Shown piece after piece: positions 33,774-44,717 of a DNA stretch of 64,000 bases (the stretch's first letter is position 1; every line of letters begins with the position of its first letter). Source of the DNA: Tetradesmus obliquus. Taxonomy: Eukaryota; Chlorophyta; Chlorophyceae; Sphaeropleales; Scenedesmaceae. Under the pieces are notes generated by a model, which was not told the origin of the DNA, made no database searches, and saw only the letters and a program-made list of their open reading frames with translations. The stretch covers positions 6,944,001 through 7,008,000 of the forward strand of contig CP126193.1 in the NCBI GenBank assembly GCA_030272155.1, given 5' to 3'. The position numbers were made by a program, and so were the translations under genes.

Positions 33774-35088
33774 ATGCAGATGCCAGAAACCATTGCAGCT
33801 GCTGAATGCTATGATAATATTTCACAGGGATTGGAGCTGAGAGATACTTTGGACGCCTGTCTGGAGAAGAATATGTGGTTCTTCTCTATAGGTGCGCAAC
33901 TGCTGCTGCTGCTGCTACCGTATTGCTGCTGCTGCTCCTACAGCAGCTGATGCTGCATCAACTGCTAGTGCACGCTCTGCATGGAGTCGTGTGCAGCCCT
34001 TTGCTTGCAGGCATGCTATTGACTTCGTGTGTGTGCCTGCAGGAGGGCTGCTGCTCACCATCCCCATCTGCATCAAGTTCAGGGTGAGCCCAGCAATGTG
34101 TGCTCAACACACCTGTCATTGGCTGTCATTGGCTGCTCGTCATTACCATGCATGTTGTAAAGAGCAAAACCAATGTGGCCAGCACCCGCAGTGACAGCCT
34201 GCCCATGCCTTGCTCCAGCATGCATCCTCAGCTGCCAGCAAACATCAGCTATGCATGCACTTTGCCAGGGAGCAGAGAACTTCAGCTTGAGCCAGTTGTG
34301 AATTATTGCAGTAGCAGCATTGCGCTGTACACCAGCACACCACAGAGTCCTGCATGCCAATGTAACTGTGTAGCCAATGACTGTTCGCAGACGCCACGTG
34401 CAATCCTCTCACAGCTTTGCACATGCATGCCCGATGCCTCCCGCGGTTGTGGTTTGTGTCACTGCAGACGGAGCGGCCGTTCTTTGTAGCAGCAGTGACG
34501 TGCCCATTTGCAGACATGTACTTTGGTGAGCCAGCAGCATGACAGCATGGCAGCGCAATGATATGGCTGCTTCACTTGCAGAGAGAGATCCCCACTAGCC
34601 AGCCAACAAGTGGCAGCCAAAAATGCTGATGTTGCATTGCATAGCCAGCAGAGTTTGCGTGCATGTAGTACATATGTAATGATGCGCAGAGGTGACGTGC
34701 ATTGCGGCAGGGCTCATTGAACCTGCAGCGTAGCACGATGCAGGAACAGAGCAGGCCCTCAGGCTGATTCAGGGTACTGTCACAGACAGTTGCTGAAGCA
34801 GTATACGGCGCCAGGAAGCTGTTGATAATTAAATCCCTGCTTGTAGTGTGTCCGAAGTGAATGGGTCTGCTGCTACTGCTTGCAGGCACACTCAGATGTA
34901 CGCCTGAGAACGAAGCGTTCCGGGAACACTACAGGCAATTGCAGGAAGCATACAATCAGCCAGTCGGCCAGCAACAGGAGCGCAGATGGCAGCCGCCGCA
35001 GCAGGAAGGCAGCGGCAGCAGCAGTAGCAGTAGTGAGAGCGGCAGCGGCAGCAGTAGTGGCAGCAGCAACTGGTGGCGGCGTCGATAG
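33774..35088 (+). CDS. Small predicted membrane protein, unrecognised
   Basis: Four exons at 33774-33891, 34043-34083, 34468-34525 and 34886-35088 join in phase to a 139-residue protein. After a soluble start (MQMPETIAAAECYDNISQGL) there is LEKNMWFFSI joined to GGLLLTIPICIKFR, a hydrophobic segment split by an intron. Then comes TERPFFVAAVTCPFADMYFG, a second partly hydrophobic segment, then PENEAFREHYRQLQEAYNQP and a Ser/Gly tail ending WWRRR. Two short membrane segments with a charged C-terminus suggest a small organelle-membrane protein, but I cannot name a family. The start could also be the Met two codons later (33780). A 41-nt micro-exon supports careful checking of the model. Confidence 0.6.
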
Positions 35089-35687
35089 CAGCATGGTGGC
35101 GGGTGTGTTCAAGGCTTGATGAAGTAACCGATCTCCGCCACGTGCTGGCAAGAAGAAGTTCAGCTATTTGTACATGTCAGTTCGTATCGTTGGTTGCTGT
35201 GGTTGGGGTCAGCTCAATCCTTGTGGCGAAATAGCCCACTTGTGCAGGTGACCACCCTCACTGGATGAATGATGAGCAACATGGAGCAGCAGCAGCACCG
35301 GCAAGAGAGGCACAGAACCCTGCTGCATCATTGGCATAGCAGCCGACGTTGAAATATGATTGGCATTCATCTTCAGCCTGTAGTGCTATGCCCATGCCAT
35401 CAACATGGCGCATCTCACGTGAGCACCACAGACATAACCCGCTGTACCAAGTTCTTTTGCATATCTACCAGATATTGGTATGGCAGGACAATCCGATGCA
35501 GTCTTATGCGTTCCAATCTTTAGTTACAACTCCCATCAACAAAACAAGGCGTTCAGGCTTACCGATTCGGACAAGGCCCACCAGGACTTGCGAGCCACAC
35601 ATAAAGCTGCATATCAACGTGTTCTCAAAAGCTTTCATTATGCTTTGCTGATTGATAGTAAGGCGTAGGAGGACGCAGAAGACCTCC
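35089..35687. other. Intergenic region before the receiver-SPA gene
   Basis: About 600 bp with no gene recognised. It should contain the promoter of the receiver-SPA gene and the 3' UTR of the preceding one. Confidence 0.45.
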
Positions 35688-38600
35688 ATGCTCTCTTCAG
35701 TTCATGCTGCACACCTGGAAAGTGTGCTCCACCCCCAGGACGTCCACGTGCTGCTGGTGGACGACGAGCAGCTGAGCAGGCTTGTCGTTGGGAACCTGCT
35801 GAGAAAATGCGACTACAAAGGTGAGGAGGGCTGTGCAAGGCGACCAAAGGCAGGGCATGCAACGCTTCCGGCAGAAGCTGTGCGTCCACATCTATGGCTT
35901 GTATCAGAAGGAAAGCAAACCGTGACAGTCGTTGTTTGCAGCACAGCTGTTGATGTGTGGCGGTGGTGCTTGTGCTCAGCAGCAGCAGGAGTGGTGGAGA
36001 AGCGCCTGCAGGCCGAGGTGTCGGTGTTTTCAGTCATAATGGTCATCTGCTTGCCTTGAACTGACCATGACCTATCACCCAACTGTCTTGGTTGTGCTTC
36101 CTGTTCTGTTGTGCAGTGACTGTGGCGGAGAGTGGAGCACAGGCTTTGGAAGTGCTGCAGCGCTCCCTGCCTGGCACATTCCAGCTCATACTCACGGTGA
36201 GACAGCTTACCGCCAGCAGCCACATCACAGTCACTGGATTGGATGGATTATACGGTTTTCTGTTGTTTGTAGCAGTTGGCAGATGTGCTGTCTGGTGTTT
36301 GTAGCAGCTGGCAGATGTGCTGTCTAGGGGCATACATGTGCTCTGCCCATCCACATCATGTGGTGTTCCTGCAAGTGTCTCACCTGGCACTGCCAGTTGC
36401 ACTTGCCCCAGAGCCACAGCTGTGCAACAAATACAAACACACGAATAATTGTTGGTTTCCTTTGTCTGCTGCAGGACGTGATGATGCCGGATGTGGATGG
36501 CCTGGACATCCTGCGCTACGTGCGGTCAAACGCACAGCTGGCAGACCTGCCTGTCATCAGTGAGTGGCAGCAGCTAGGGCAAGCAGCAGCAGAAGGGATT
36601 CAGCTCTGCCACTAGCAGCAGTAGTAGTATGGCGCTGCACCACAGCCGAACAGTTGGAAGCCTGCCCGTTGGACAGCGCTGGTGGTGCTGGTGCTGGATG
36701 CGCACATCTTGTTGCGCATGGCTGCACAGCATTGCAGAAGCAGCTGCGCCTGCTACAACAGCGATGGCTGCTGCCGGGGAAGCATGCAGCTAGCACTAGC
36801 AGTTCAAGCCTATCTGTGCTTCGTGCTGCTTTCCTGCAAGCAAGCCACATCCCTTCGCTCACTGCGCCTGCTTCTGCCCTGATTCTCCGCTCATCTGCCG
36901 TGCTGCGTGCACCTTCCTCCTGCAGTGATGTCTGCAAATGAGCGCAAGGATGCTGTGTTTGAGGCCATCAGGGGTGGTGCTGAGGAGTATCTGGTCAAGC
37001 CAGTGACCAAGAAGGAGGTGCAGAACATCTGGCAGCATGTGTGGAAGCGGCTGTCAGCAGCCAAGCTGCTGAGGGATCAGCATGAGGTGAGCAACAGGCC
37101 CCACAGCAGTATTCAACAGCTGGATGTTATGGATCAAGCAGCTGGAGATTATGCACAGATTTGTGTTGCCTTGCTTGGGGAAGTGAGGCAAGGCGTCTAC
37201 GATGTCATGCTTGTATGCACCGGTGATGTGTGTGCATGCATGTGTTGGTGTGCCTGCGCTGACACATGCGTGTTCCATGCTGCCCGCTGCTGCTCCTGCT
37301 GTCATGGCGCAGGCTGACCTGCACACCGATGATGCACCAGCAGCAGCGACGACAACTGGCACGCAGCCCACCAGCAACAACACCACCAGCTTGGGCTCAA
37401 GCCAGCAGCAGCAGCAGCTGGTGCAGCAGCAGCAACAGCAGCTGCAAGTGCAGCAGCGGCAGCTCTTGCAGTCCATGCAGCAGCTGCACCGCACGCCGCA
37501 AGTTGTGCAGCAGCCGGATCCGCTAGCGCCAGGTCAGCAGCGGCCCAAGCAGCAGCAGCAGCAGCAGCAGCAAAGACAGAAGGTGGTGCTCTCGCAGTGG
37601 CTGCAGCGCGCGAAGCGCTCTGTCAATGCAAAGGAGTCCATCTGGCTGTTCTGCGAGGTGCTGCTGCTGCTGCAGGACATCGCAGCAGCGACAGCAGGCA
37701 GCAGTGCAGGCCTGCTGCCACCAGGCGTAGTGAGGCCCAGTCGGCTGCTGCTGCACAGCAGCGGCAGGGTGACTGCTGCAGCTACTGCAGCAGCAGTAGA
37801 CGGCCAGGAGGAGGCAGCGTACCAGTCGCCAGAGGAGGCGGCCGCAGCAGCAGACTCAGCAGCAGCAGCAGTGGATCCAGCGCGCAAGTACAGCTACAGC
37901 TTAGGCGTGCTGCTCTTTGACTTGCTGTATGCAGCGCCAGGCGGCCCTGCAGGCAGGCTGCGGGCACTTGCAGAGCTGCGGCAGCGCGCCATGCCGCCAG
38001 CTTTCCTGCAAGCGCACCCGCAGGAGGCTGCGCTGGTGCTGTCGCTGCTGCACCCCGATGCTGCTGCGCGGCCCAGCCTGCAGCAGCTGCTGGCCAGCGA
38101 GCTGCTGTGCGGGGTGTGCGAGGTGCTTCAGGAGCGCCGCAGGCAGCGGCAAGACAGGGACCCAGACTCGCTGGTGTTCTTCCTGCAGACGATGCATGGG
38201 AGGAAGCAGTCAGAGGTGCAGCAGGCAGCAGCGGGCGTTGCTGCGCTGGACGCGCAGATTGCGGCGGTGGAGGCGGCGCTGCGGCAGGTGCAGCAGGGGC
38301 GGCAGCAGCAGCACCATGCTGTGGCTGCTGGGCAGCAGCTGGCACCGGCAGGTGCCTGCAGCAGTGCAGCTGCGGCGGCAGCAGCGCCAGCGCCCCCAGC
38401 AGCACCTGCAGCAGCAGCAATGGAAGTGGAGCAGCAGGAGCAGCAGCAGGCCGCTGCAGAGCATGACTCGGATGATGATGAGATGGAGAGGCGAGAGATG
38501 AGCAGAGCCAAACGCCGACGGCTGGCAGCAGCTGCAGCACCAAGCGCGGTAGAGCAGCAGCAGCAGCAGCAGTTGTTGCTGGAGCGCAGTGGCAGCGCCA

Positions 38601-40288
38601 ACAGCGGCGTTGCTGCTGCAGCAGCGGCTGGCACCAGTGATGCTGCAGCTGTGGCTGCTGCCGCTGCTTCTGCTGTTGTTGACTCGCAGTGGGAGCGGGT
38701 TGCTGACCGGTTCCCAGTGCTGGAGGGTGTCTACCTGAAGCACAGGCAGCTGTTGGAGAAGCAGCAGCCAGAGGAAGGCCAGAAGCAGCAGCAGCAGCAG
38801 CAGACGGGCGCGCCGCCAGGCAATGGCGCGAGCAGCAGCAGCGGTGGCAGCGCATGGCAGCTGCCGGGCTATTTGCAGTCCTTTGGCGAGGACCTGTGGG
38901 CGTTCAGCAGGTACAGTGGCATGGCTGTGCGCGGCACTGTACGTGCTGCTGCAGACGTGCTCGGCGGCGGCAGCGCGATGGTGTCGACCGCTGCGTTTGA
39001 CCGTGATGATGAGTACCTGGCGACAGCTGGCGTCAGCAAGCGCATCCGCATCTTTGAATACGCAGCGATCACCAGCAGCGCATGCGGCGGCGGCTTTGGC
39101 TGCGCAGCAGGCAGGGCGGCAGCTCCCGGCATGGGCGGTTACAGCGGCGGGGGTGGCGGTTTTGGCGGCGGCTCGGCGGCAGGGTTTGGCGGGCCGATGA
39201 GCCCTGGCCGGGGCGCAACAGCAGCAGGCGGCGGCGGCGGCGCGGACGGCATTGTGTATCCTGTGTTGGAGCTGAGCACGCGCAGCCGGTTGAGCTGTGT
39301 GGCGTGGAGCAGCTATGTGAAGGCGCATCTGGCGAGCAGCGACCATGATGGCGTTGTCACGCTGTGGGATGCCAACACTGGCGGCGAGCTGGTTCAGTTT
39401 GAGGAGCACTCGCGGCGTGCCTGGGCAGTGGACTTCAGCCGGCTGGAGCCGACAAGATTGGTCTCCTGCAGTGATGATTCTACAGTGAAGCTTTGGAGCG
39501 TGCATGAGGAGGCAAGCCTAGCCACGCTGCAGCTGCACGCGAATGTATGCAGCGTGCAGTTCAGCCCTGAGAGCCCGCATTTGTTAGCCTGCGGATGCGC
39601 CAACTTCCGCACGTACCTGTTTGACCTGCGCAACACGGCGCAGCCCCTGGCGTGCGTGCACGGCCACCGGCGTGCCGTCTCGTACGTGCGCTGGCTCGGC
39701 GGCGAGCAGCTGGTCACAGCCAGCACTGACAACACGCTGAAGCTGTGGAGTGTGCCCACGATGGCTTCGGCTGGCATCTCGCACTGTGCCGGTGGCCGGG
39801 AGGCCTCTGCATCAGCTGCGAGTACGGCGTGCATTACGGCGTATGGCGGGCACCTGAACCAGCGCAACTTTATCGGGCTTGCGGTGCTGCCTGGCAGCCC
39901 CGGCAACAGCAGCAGCGGCGGCCTGGGCCGCAGCAGCGGCAGCAGCAGCAGGCCGGCGAGCGGGTACATTGTGTGTGGCAGCGAGACGAACGAGGTGTAT
40001 GCGTACCATACGTCGATGCCGGTGCCGGTAGCTGCGCACAGCTTTGGCGGTGCGGGTGGCGCTGCTGCTGCTGGTGGGGCTGGCGGCAGGGGCCGGCGGG
40101 GTGGCGGCGGCAGTGCCGCGGAGCTTGATCTGCTGCATGGGGAGCATGGCGAGGGCTGCGGTGGTGCTGGTGGGCTGCAGCAGCAGGGCGACGGGCCGTT
40201 TGTGTCGTGTGTGGCATGGAATCGGCGGCAGGGCACGATTGTGGCTGGCAACTCAGCCGGCCACATTAAGGTGCTGGAGCTGGTGTGA
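35688..40288 (+). CDS. Receiver domain fused to SPA-type kinase-like/WD40 protein
   Basis: Five exons, 35688-35820, 36117-36196, 36475-36559, 36926-37086 and 37313-40288, join in phase to 1144 residues. Residues 18-150 are a response-regulator receiver with VDDE (Asp25, Asp26), phospho-acceptor Asp72 in DVMMPDVDG, Ser102 in MMSAN and Lys124 in LVKPV. Spacings of +30 and +52 from Asp72 equal those of CheY. Residues about 243-417 resemble the degenerate kinase-like domain of plant SPA proteins (SQWLQRAKRSV, YQSPEEA, SLGVLLFDLLY, LLHPDAAARPSLQQLLASEL). A coiled coil (about 425-480) and a basic cluster (RAKRRR) follow. The C-terminus from about 709 is a seven-blade WD40 of COP1/SPA type (AAFDRDDEYLATAGVSKRIR, SSDHDGVVTLWDANTGGEL, GSETNEVYAYH, NSAGHIKVLELV). 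SPA proteins work with COP1 in a CUL4 ubiquitin ligase for light signalling. The start Met is uncertain; an acceptor-like CCCCCAG precedes DVHVLLVDDE. Confidence 0.9.
36255..36330. repeat. Tandem repeat in receiver-SPA intron 2
   Basis: Two copies of about 36 bp (GTTTGTAGCAG..TGGCAGATGTGCTGTCT) sit head to tail inside the intron between the second and third receiver exons. They do not cover a splice junction. Confidence 0.75.
37400..37580. repeat. Poly-Gln (CAG) tracts in the receiver-SPA linker
   Basis: The linker between the receiver and the kinase-like domain contains several CAG runs interrupted by CTG, CAA and GTG codons. It encodes more than 30 Gln over about 60 residues. Similar tracts recur in the coiled-coil region at 38290-38460 and at 38550-38580. 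Confidence 0.8.
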
Positions 40289-41286
40289 CGAGTGATGCGC
40301 TGCCAGTGTGGGGCTGCTGCGTCTTTTAGTGTGCCTGCGGTTGCAGTACTTGCGATCTGAGTGTATGATATGGCTGTTACATTATGTGTCACTACTCGGC
40401 ATGAACTGGGAGAGGTGAGGCGTTGCTGTGGCGGCTGCTGGCAGGGGGGCCGGCTGTCCGCTGCTTGTGTTTTCTTGGGTTGAGACAGGTGGATTAGGGT
40501 CACCAGGTGCTGGTGATTAACAGCATGAGGGGTGTGCAAGCGACAATAAGGGTTATAAAAGAGTGTGCACAACGAGCCACAGCTTAGGCGTGCCTGCAGG
40601 GGTTCCGTGCATCGGCTGTGCATGACTTTGCTGCGGATGCTTTTCCTGTTTTGCTTAGGGTGCAATGCTTACCATTCTGTTCTATCGCGCGGCACGAATG
40701 TGGATCGCTGTGTTGTGTTGAGGGCGCGTTTGCACGTTGGCAGGCAGCGTTTTTATGGCAGTTCCATCCCCCTCAGCTCCACTTGCTGTGGCATGGTCAT
40801 ACTGGGTGCTGTTGTCACAGTCGTGGCTGTTTTTGATGGCCGCCGTGATGGTCTTGCAGCACGTCTGTTGAAGTTGTCAGCTTGCAGCGTTGTGTTGTGG
40901 CAGAGCCGTTTTGCAGGCTGTGCATGGCGCGTGTTGGGGGCCAATGCCGGCAGCTGCGGTTGCAGTGATTGTGGGCTTGCTGGCGCCAGTTGGGCCGTTG
41001 AGGTTGCCAGCGATCTGCTGCTGTTGTTATTTATGGTGATGTGATGCTGCTGCAGTCGTGCCTGGCGTGGAGGGCCGTCATGATTTGAGGGCGCATGGCT
41101 GTCCCTCCCTTTGGGGTCATCTGCGTGTTTGTGTTCTGTGTGCTGCAGACAATATGCGCTTGGCACGCGTGGATCAGCTCTGGCTGCTGTGCTGCGCCTT
41201 TGCACAGAGTCCAGGTGCTGGACACCAGCGTATGTGAGGCAGTGTAGTGGGACTAATCAAAAGTGCAACTGACGCGTGCTGCATGT

Positions 41287-41383
41287 GCAGCTGATGCTTC
41301 TGCTGATGCTTCTGCTGATGCTTCTGCTGATGCTTCTGCTGATGCTTCTGCTGATGCTTCTGCTGATGCTTCTGCTGATGCTG
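41287..41383. repeat. 12-bp minisatellite (GATGCTTCTGCT)n
   Basis: About eight near-perfect head-to-tail copies of a 12-bp unit. It is open in several frames (reading Ala-Ser-Ala-Asp on the plus strand) but lies in intergenic DNA without a supported gene. Confidence 0.9.
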
Positions 41384-42222
41384 CACCCGTGGTTGCGCCG
41401 CGCGCTCCTACTTCAGCTGTTGGAGTGCACGCCACAGTGTCCCCCTAGCAGCAGCCAGGCACACCTGGGTGGTACAGAATAAGGCAGCAGGCTGCCGGAA
41501 TTGGGTGGTGTTGGAGGTGGCCGTCTTGCTTCCTTTGCATGCGTGCTCATGCTCTAGCTGGGCGCCTGCATGTAACTGCATGTTGGGGTCAGTGGCACTC
41601 CTGCAGCAGTAGTTTGTATCTACTGGTGGCTGTTATGCGGGGCACGCATGCTGCACGTGCAGCAGCTGCCGCAGGGCAGTATTGGCTCCGTTACTTGTGG
41701 CTGCGACGGCCGGGCTCGAAAGTTTGAACTGTGGGTGAGGCGTGCCTGGTACCTTTGGCTGCCTGTGCATGTGTTCCACCTGGCTGCTGGTATTTGTTCC
41801 CTGCTGCTGGTGTGTCATAGCACCCGCGATCGAAAAATGTGTGCACGGCAGCAGCTTTATGATAAGCATCGTGCTAGCGTTGCATGTTGGGCAGGCGTGG
41901 CAGCGATGGCTGCATTTGCGCTGCAGCAGATGCTTGACATGCAGCTGCGTTTGTTTTAGCGCGCATACTAGTCTGTTCAGTGCTGTGTATGGCAATCTTT
42001 TGGCCATGTTGTTGTGGTCACCTTTCGGCTTAGTGGATTCCATCACCTCGATGACTTGCAGATCTGAGGTGTGGTGAAGCACCCAGCATTGCGATTAGAA
42101 CACACCAACTTTTGAGTTTGGCCTTGTGCGTGTGAGTCGGCGGCATGAGTGGTTTGGCGCGTGTATGCAGGAGCTGCTGCTGCTGCTGGCTTGAACAGCT
42201 GTCTGTTAGGGGTCGCTAAGTG

Positions 42223-42588
42223 CTTAGGCAGCAAAGAGAGCACACGGCTGTGTTGGTGCAAGTGCATCTTGCACACGTGTTTCAGCCCCTCCTGGTTTGT
42301 TTATGTGGTCACAGAGTCGTCACACCCTGAACCTGCCTGTAGTACTGTAGGCGGTAGTATGCATCCACGTGTGCCGTCATTGAAGTGCTTACATACTGCA
42401 ACATCTTAGGCAGCTAAGAGAGCACACGGCTGTGTTGGTGCAAGTGCATCTTGCAAACGTGTTTCAGCCCCTCCTGGTTTGTTTATGTGGTCACAGAGTC
42501 GTCACACCCTGAACCTGCCTGTAGTACTGTAGGCGGTAGTATGCATTCACGTGTGCCGTCATTGAAGTGCTTACACACTGCAACATCA
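42223..42588. repeat. 182-bp tandem duplication, unique to copy A
   Basis: A 182-bp unit beginning CTTAGGCAGC and containing CACACGGCTGTGTTGGTGCA occurs at 42223-42404 and 42405-42588. Copy B has one unit only (about 58028-58210), preceded by an extra TTAGCTTATAAGTG. The tandem duplication in A, or its collapse in B, therefore happened after the segmental duplication. Confidence 0.9.
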
Positions 42589-42816
42589 GGCATGTGTACA
42601 GCTGCACATGCGTATTTGAATCGTTTGAAGGTTGTTTTGCAAAGGGCATGAAGGTGTATTCAAAGTCGAGCGGGTGCTGCCTTTTATGGAGTGGTGAAGG
42701 GCGTGGGATGCAACTGCACTGATTCAGGTTCTCATGAGCATGTTCAAGAGGCGGTCTTGTTGCCTGCCAGCAGGGCTGGATTCATCACTGCCGGTTATTG
42801 TCATCTGTAATGAGGA

Positions 42817-43201
42817 TCATGGCGTCTTTGCAAACATCCTTGTAGGGGATGGCACCAGGGCCCGCTTGTCAAGGGTGTAAGCAATAAACCTGTTGGTTAT
42901 CTCGTCCGAACACCTCTGACGTGACAGTGTAGCCGCTTTATGCAGTCGCTGTGTATTGAAGTTGGTACACCTCACGTTCAAATTCGAGTAATAGTCAACC
43001 AATCCAGCAGCAACCATGTCGCAAACCTGTGTCGGAGAATTTCTCCTTGAGATGGCCAAGTGCGTGCTCAGCAAAGCAGAAGTAGCTTTTCTCGCCTGCA
43101 AGCGATGAATACATGAAACTTTTGAGTTCAGTCGCGTGTTTGAAGGCATGGCTGGCTGTCACCACGGTGCTGTTCGTGCGATTAGCTGTCGGAGCGGGCA
43201 C
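42817..43201 (-). pseudogene. Decayed minus-strand coding fragment, copy A
   Basis: Two overlapping minus-strand frames read as one protein if a frameshift is allowed near 43000: SYFCFAEHALGHLKEKFSDT, then NLNVRCTNFNTQRLHKAATL and CSDEITNRFIAYTLDKRALV. The composition is ordinary, unlike the low-complexity shadows elsewhere. No family was recognised. The same fragment is at 58440-58824. It may be a relic of a mobile element or a lost gene. Confidence 0.4.
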
Positions 43202-43504
43202 AGGGCAGCAGCATGCAGACCCCCACCCCCCTGTGGCACCCGCTCAAGCATGGCAAATAGGTGGGAACCACATTGCTGTAAACTAGTCAAATCTCATGTA
43301 CAGACATGGTCTGCTTCAATCTTGCTGTGCATAATGAAGGTGGCAATTGCCAGTTTCCATGCTGCAGTGCATGTCAGCCTGGGTTCAACCCTGACTGCAG
43401 CGTTGAACGGTGCTAAACAGCCGTGCAGAACCTCTTTCGCCAATCAAGCTGCTGCACGTTTGTGGGCGCTGCTGCTGCTGCTGCTGCTGGTGGTGGTGCT
43501 GCAG

Positions 43505-44129
43505 GCATCTACCTTGTCACTGCCTTCTGCCTCCTGCTAGCTGCTGCTGGTGGTGTAGGGGCAGTCGCAGTCTTGGTAAACTTCTACATTGTCCTTGGCG
43601 GCCCTCAACATGTGACTGCAGGCAGTGCTGTTGGCATGGTATCTTGTGTAATGGCTGGCAGTGGCCTCGCGCATGTGCTGTATTACAGCAGCCAGCGTCA
43701 CCCGGTGTTTACGGACAGGGCTTTGATAGACCCTAACCTCTTGATTCTCATGACAGCCCCCGGCATTGCTGGTGTTGCATTAGGCGGTTTAGCACACCGC
43801 GTTGCGCCAGTCTGGCTAGTGTATGTGTGCCTGACGCTGGTGATGCTGGCAGTGAGTTGCATGCTATATCGCAAGGCAGTAGAAGCCTACCACAGTCACA
43901 CAGCAGCAGTACAAGTTAAGCGGGCCGCAAGCGTTGCATTGTCGCGGTCTTTCATTGGTCACAGCCTCACAATGACAGCACCAGCAAGGTCCAGATCACG
44001 GCTTAATGCAGCAGCAGCTGCTGCTGCAGTAGCAGCTGCGGATGCCTCAGCTCGCAGAGTGCGACAGAAATGGCAAGCTGCTGTATACAAGCTTCTGGAA
44101 ATGCAATCTGCAAGGGTTGGCTCGCCAAC

Positions 44130-44184
<55 letters not shown>

Positions 44185-44556
44185 CAGCAGCAGCAGCAGC
44201 AGCAAACCGTGCATGTGGTTGTCTTGCAGGGTGACGATGCAGAGGATGCGGAGGATGCTGACTTCTTTGCTGTAGATGCAGGTGAGCGCAAGAGGGAAGC
44301 ATAAGAGGGGAAGCTTACATGTGTTGCTGCCTCGCCTGCCCTGCAACATCTTGCGGCTGCTGGTACAACAGCAGGTCAAACAGCGTGATGTTGCTGGTTG
44401 CTGGTGAAGTAACTGTCAACGGAAGTGCGTGCAATGTGCCACATGCTCACCTGCATAGCCTGCTTTGCTGGTGCTTTGGAGGTTGACAGCTAGCTGCAAA
44501 GTCATACCAGCCAGGCCTGATCGCCTGCGCTCCTCCATTTCTCACAATCAGTGCAA

Positions 44557-44609
<53 letters not shown>

Positions 44610-44657
44610 GGCTGCAGATGAGCTGGTGGCGTCATCACGCAGCCTGCCACCCATCCT

Positions 44658-44717
<60 letters not shown>

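Larger units (their letters stand above)
40289..43504. other. Intergenic region before TauE copy A
   Basis: It contains the 3' flank of the receiver-SPA gene, a 12-bp minisatellite at 41287-41383, the left edge of the segmental duplication at about 41851, a 182-bp tandem duplication at 42223-42588 and minus-strand decayed coding at 42817-43201. The 5' exon of the TauE gene should lie here but was not identified. Confidence 0.55.

Noticed and set aside
37782-39505. Long minus-strand open frames (357 and 431 residues) opposite the receiver-SPA gene
   Set aside because: They are Leu/Ala/Gln/His-rich mirror images of the CAG-rich coding strand, with no domain motifs, while the plus strand holds clear kinase-like and WD40 sequence.
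39394-40665. 423-residue minus-strand open frame over the WD40 region
   Set aside because: Antisense shadow of a conserved WD40 domain; Pro/Ala/Ser/Arg-rich and without recognisable structure.
40565-41044. 159-residue plus-strand frame preceded by TTATAAAAG
   Set aside because: Cys/Val/Leu-rich with no motif, in the 3' flank of the receiver-SPA gene; one TATA-like box is not enough.
41287-41383. Regular short repeats considered as a CRISPR array
   Set aside because: No spacers; perfect head-to-tail repeats in eukaryotic DNA.
41253-41482. Open frames reading Ala-Ser-Ala-Asp or Leu-Met-Leu-Leu repeats
   Set aside because: Produced by a 12-bp minisatellite that is open in several frames on both strands; no flanking gene signal.
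43136-43540. Plus-strand frame ending in a hydrophobic Leu/Val run before TauE copy A (also 58759-59169)
   Set aside because: It looks like a possible signal peptide, but the hydrophobic run is a CTG/GTG repeat and the frame does not match the TauE frame without an unplaced intron.
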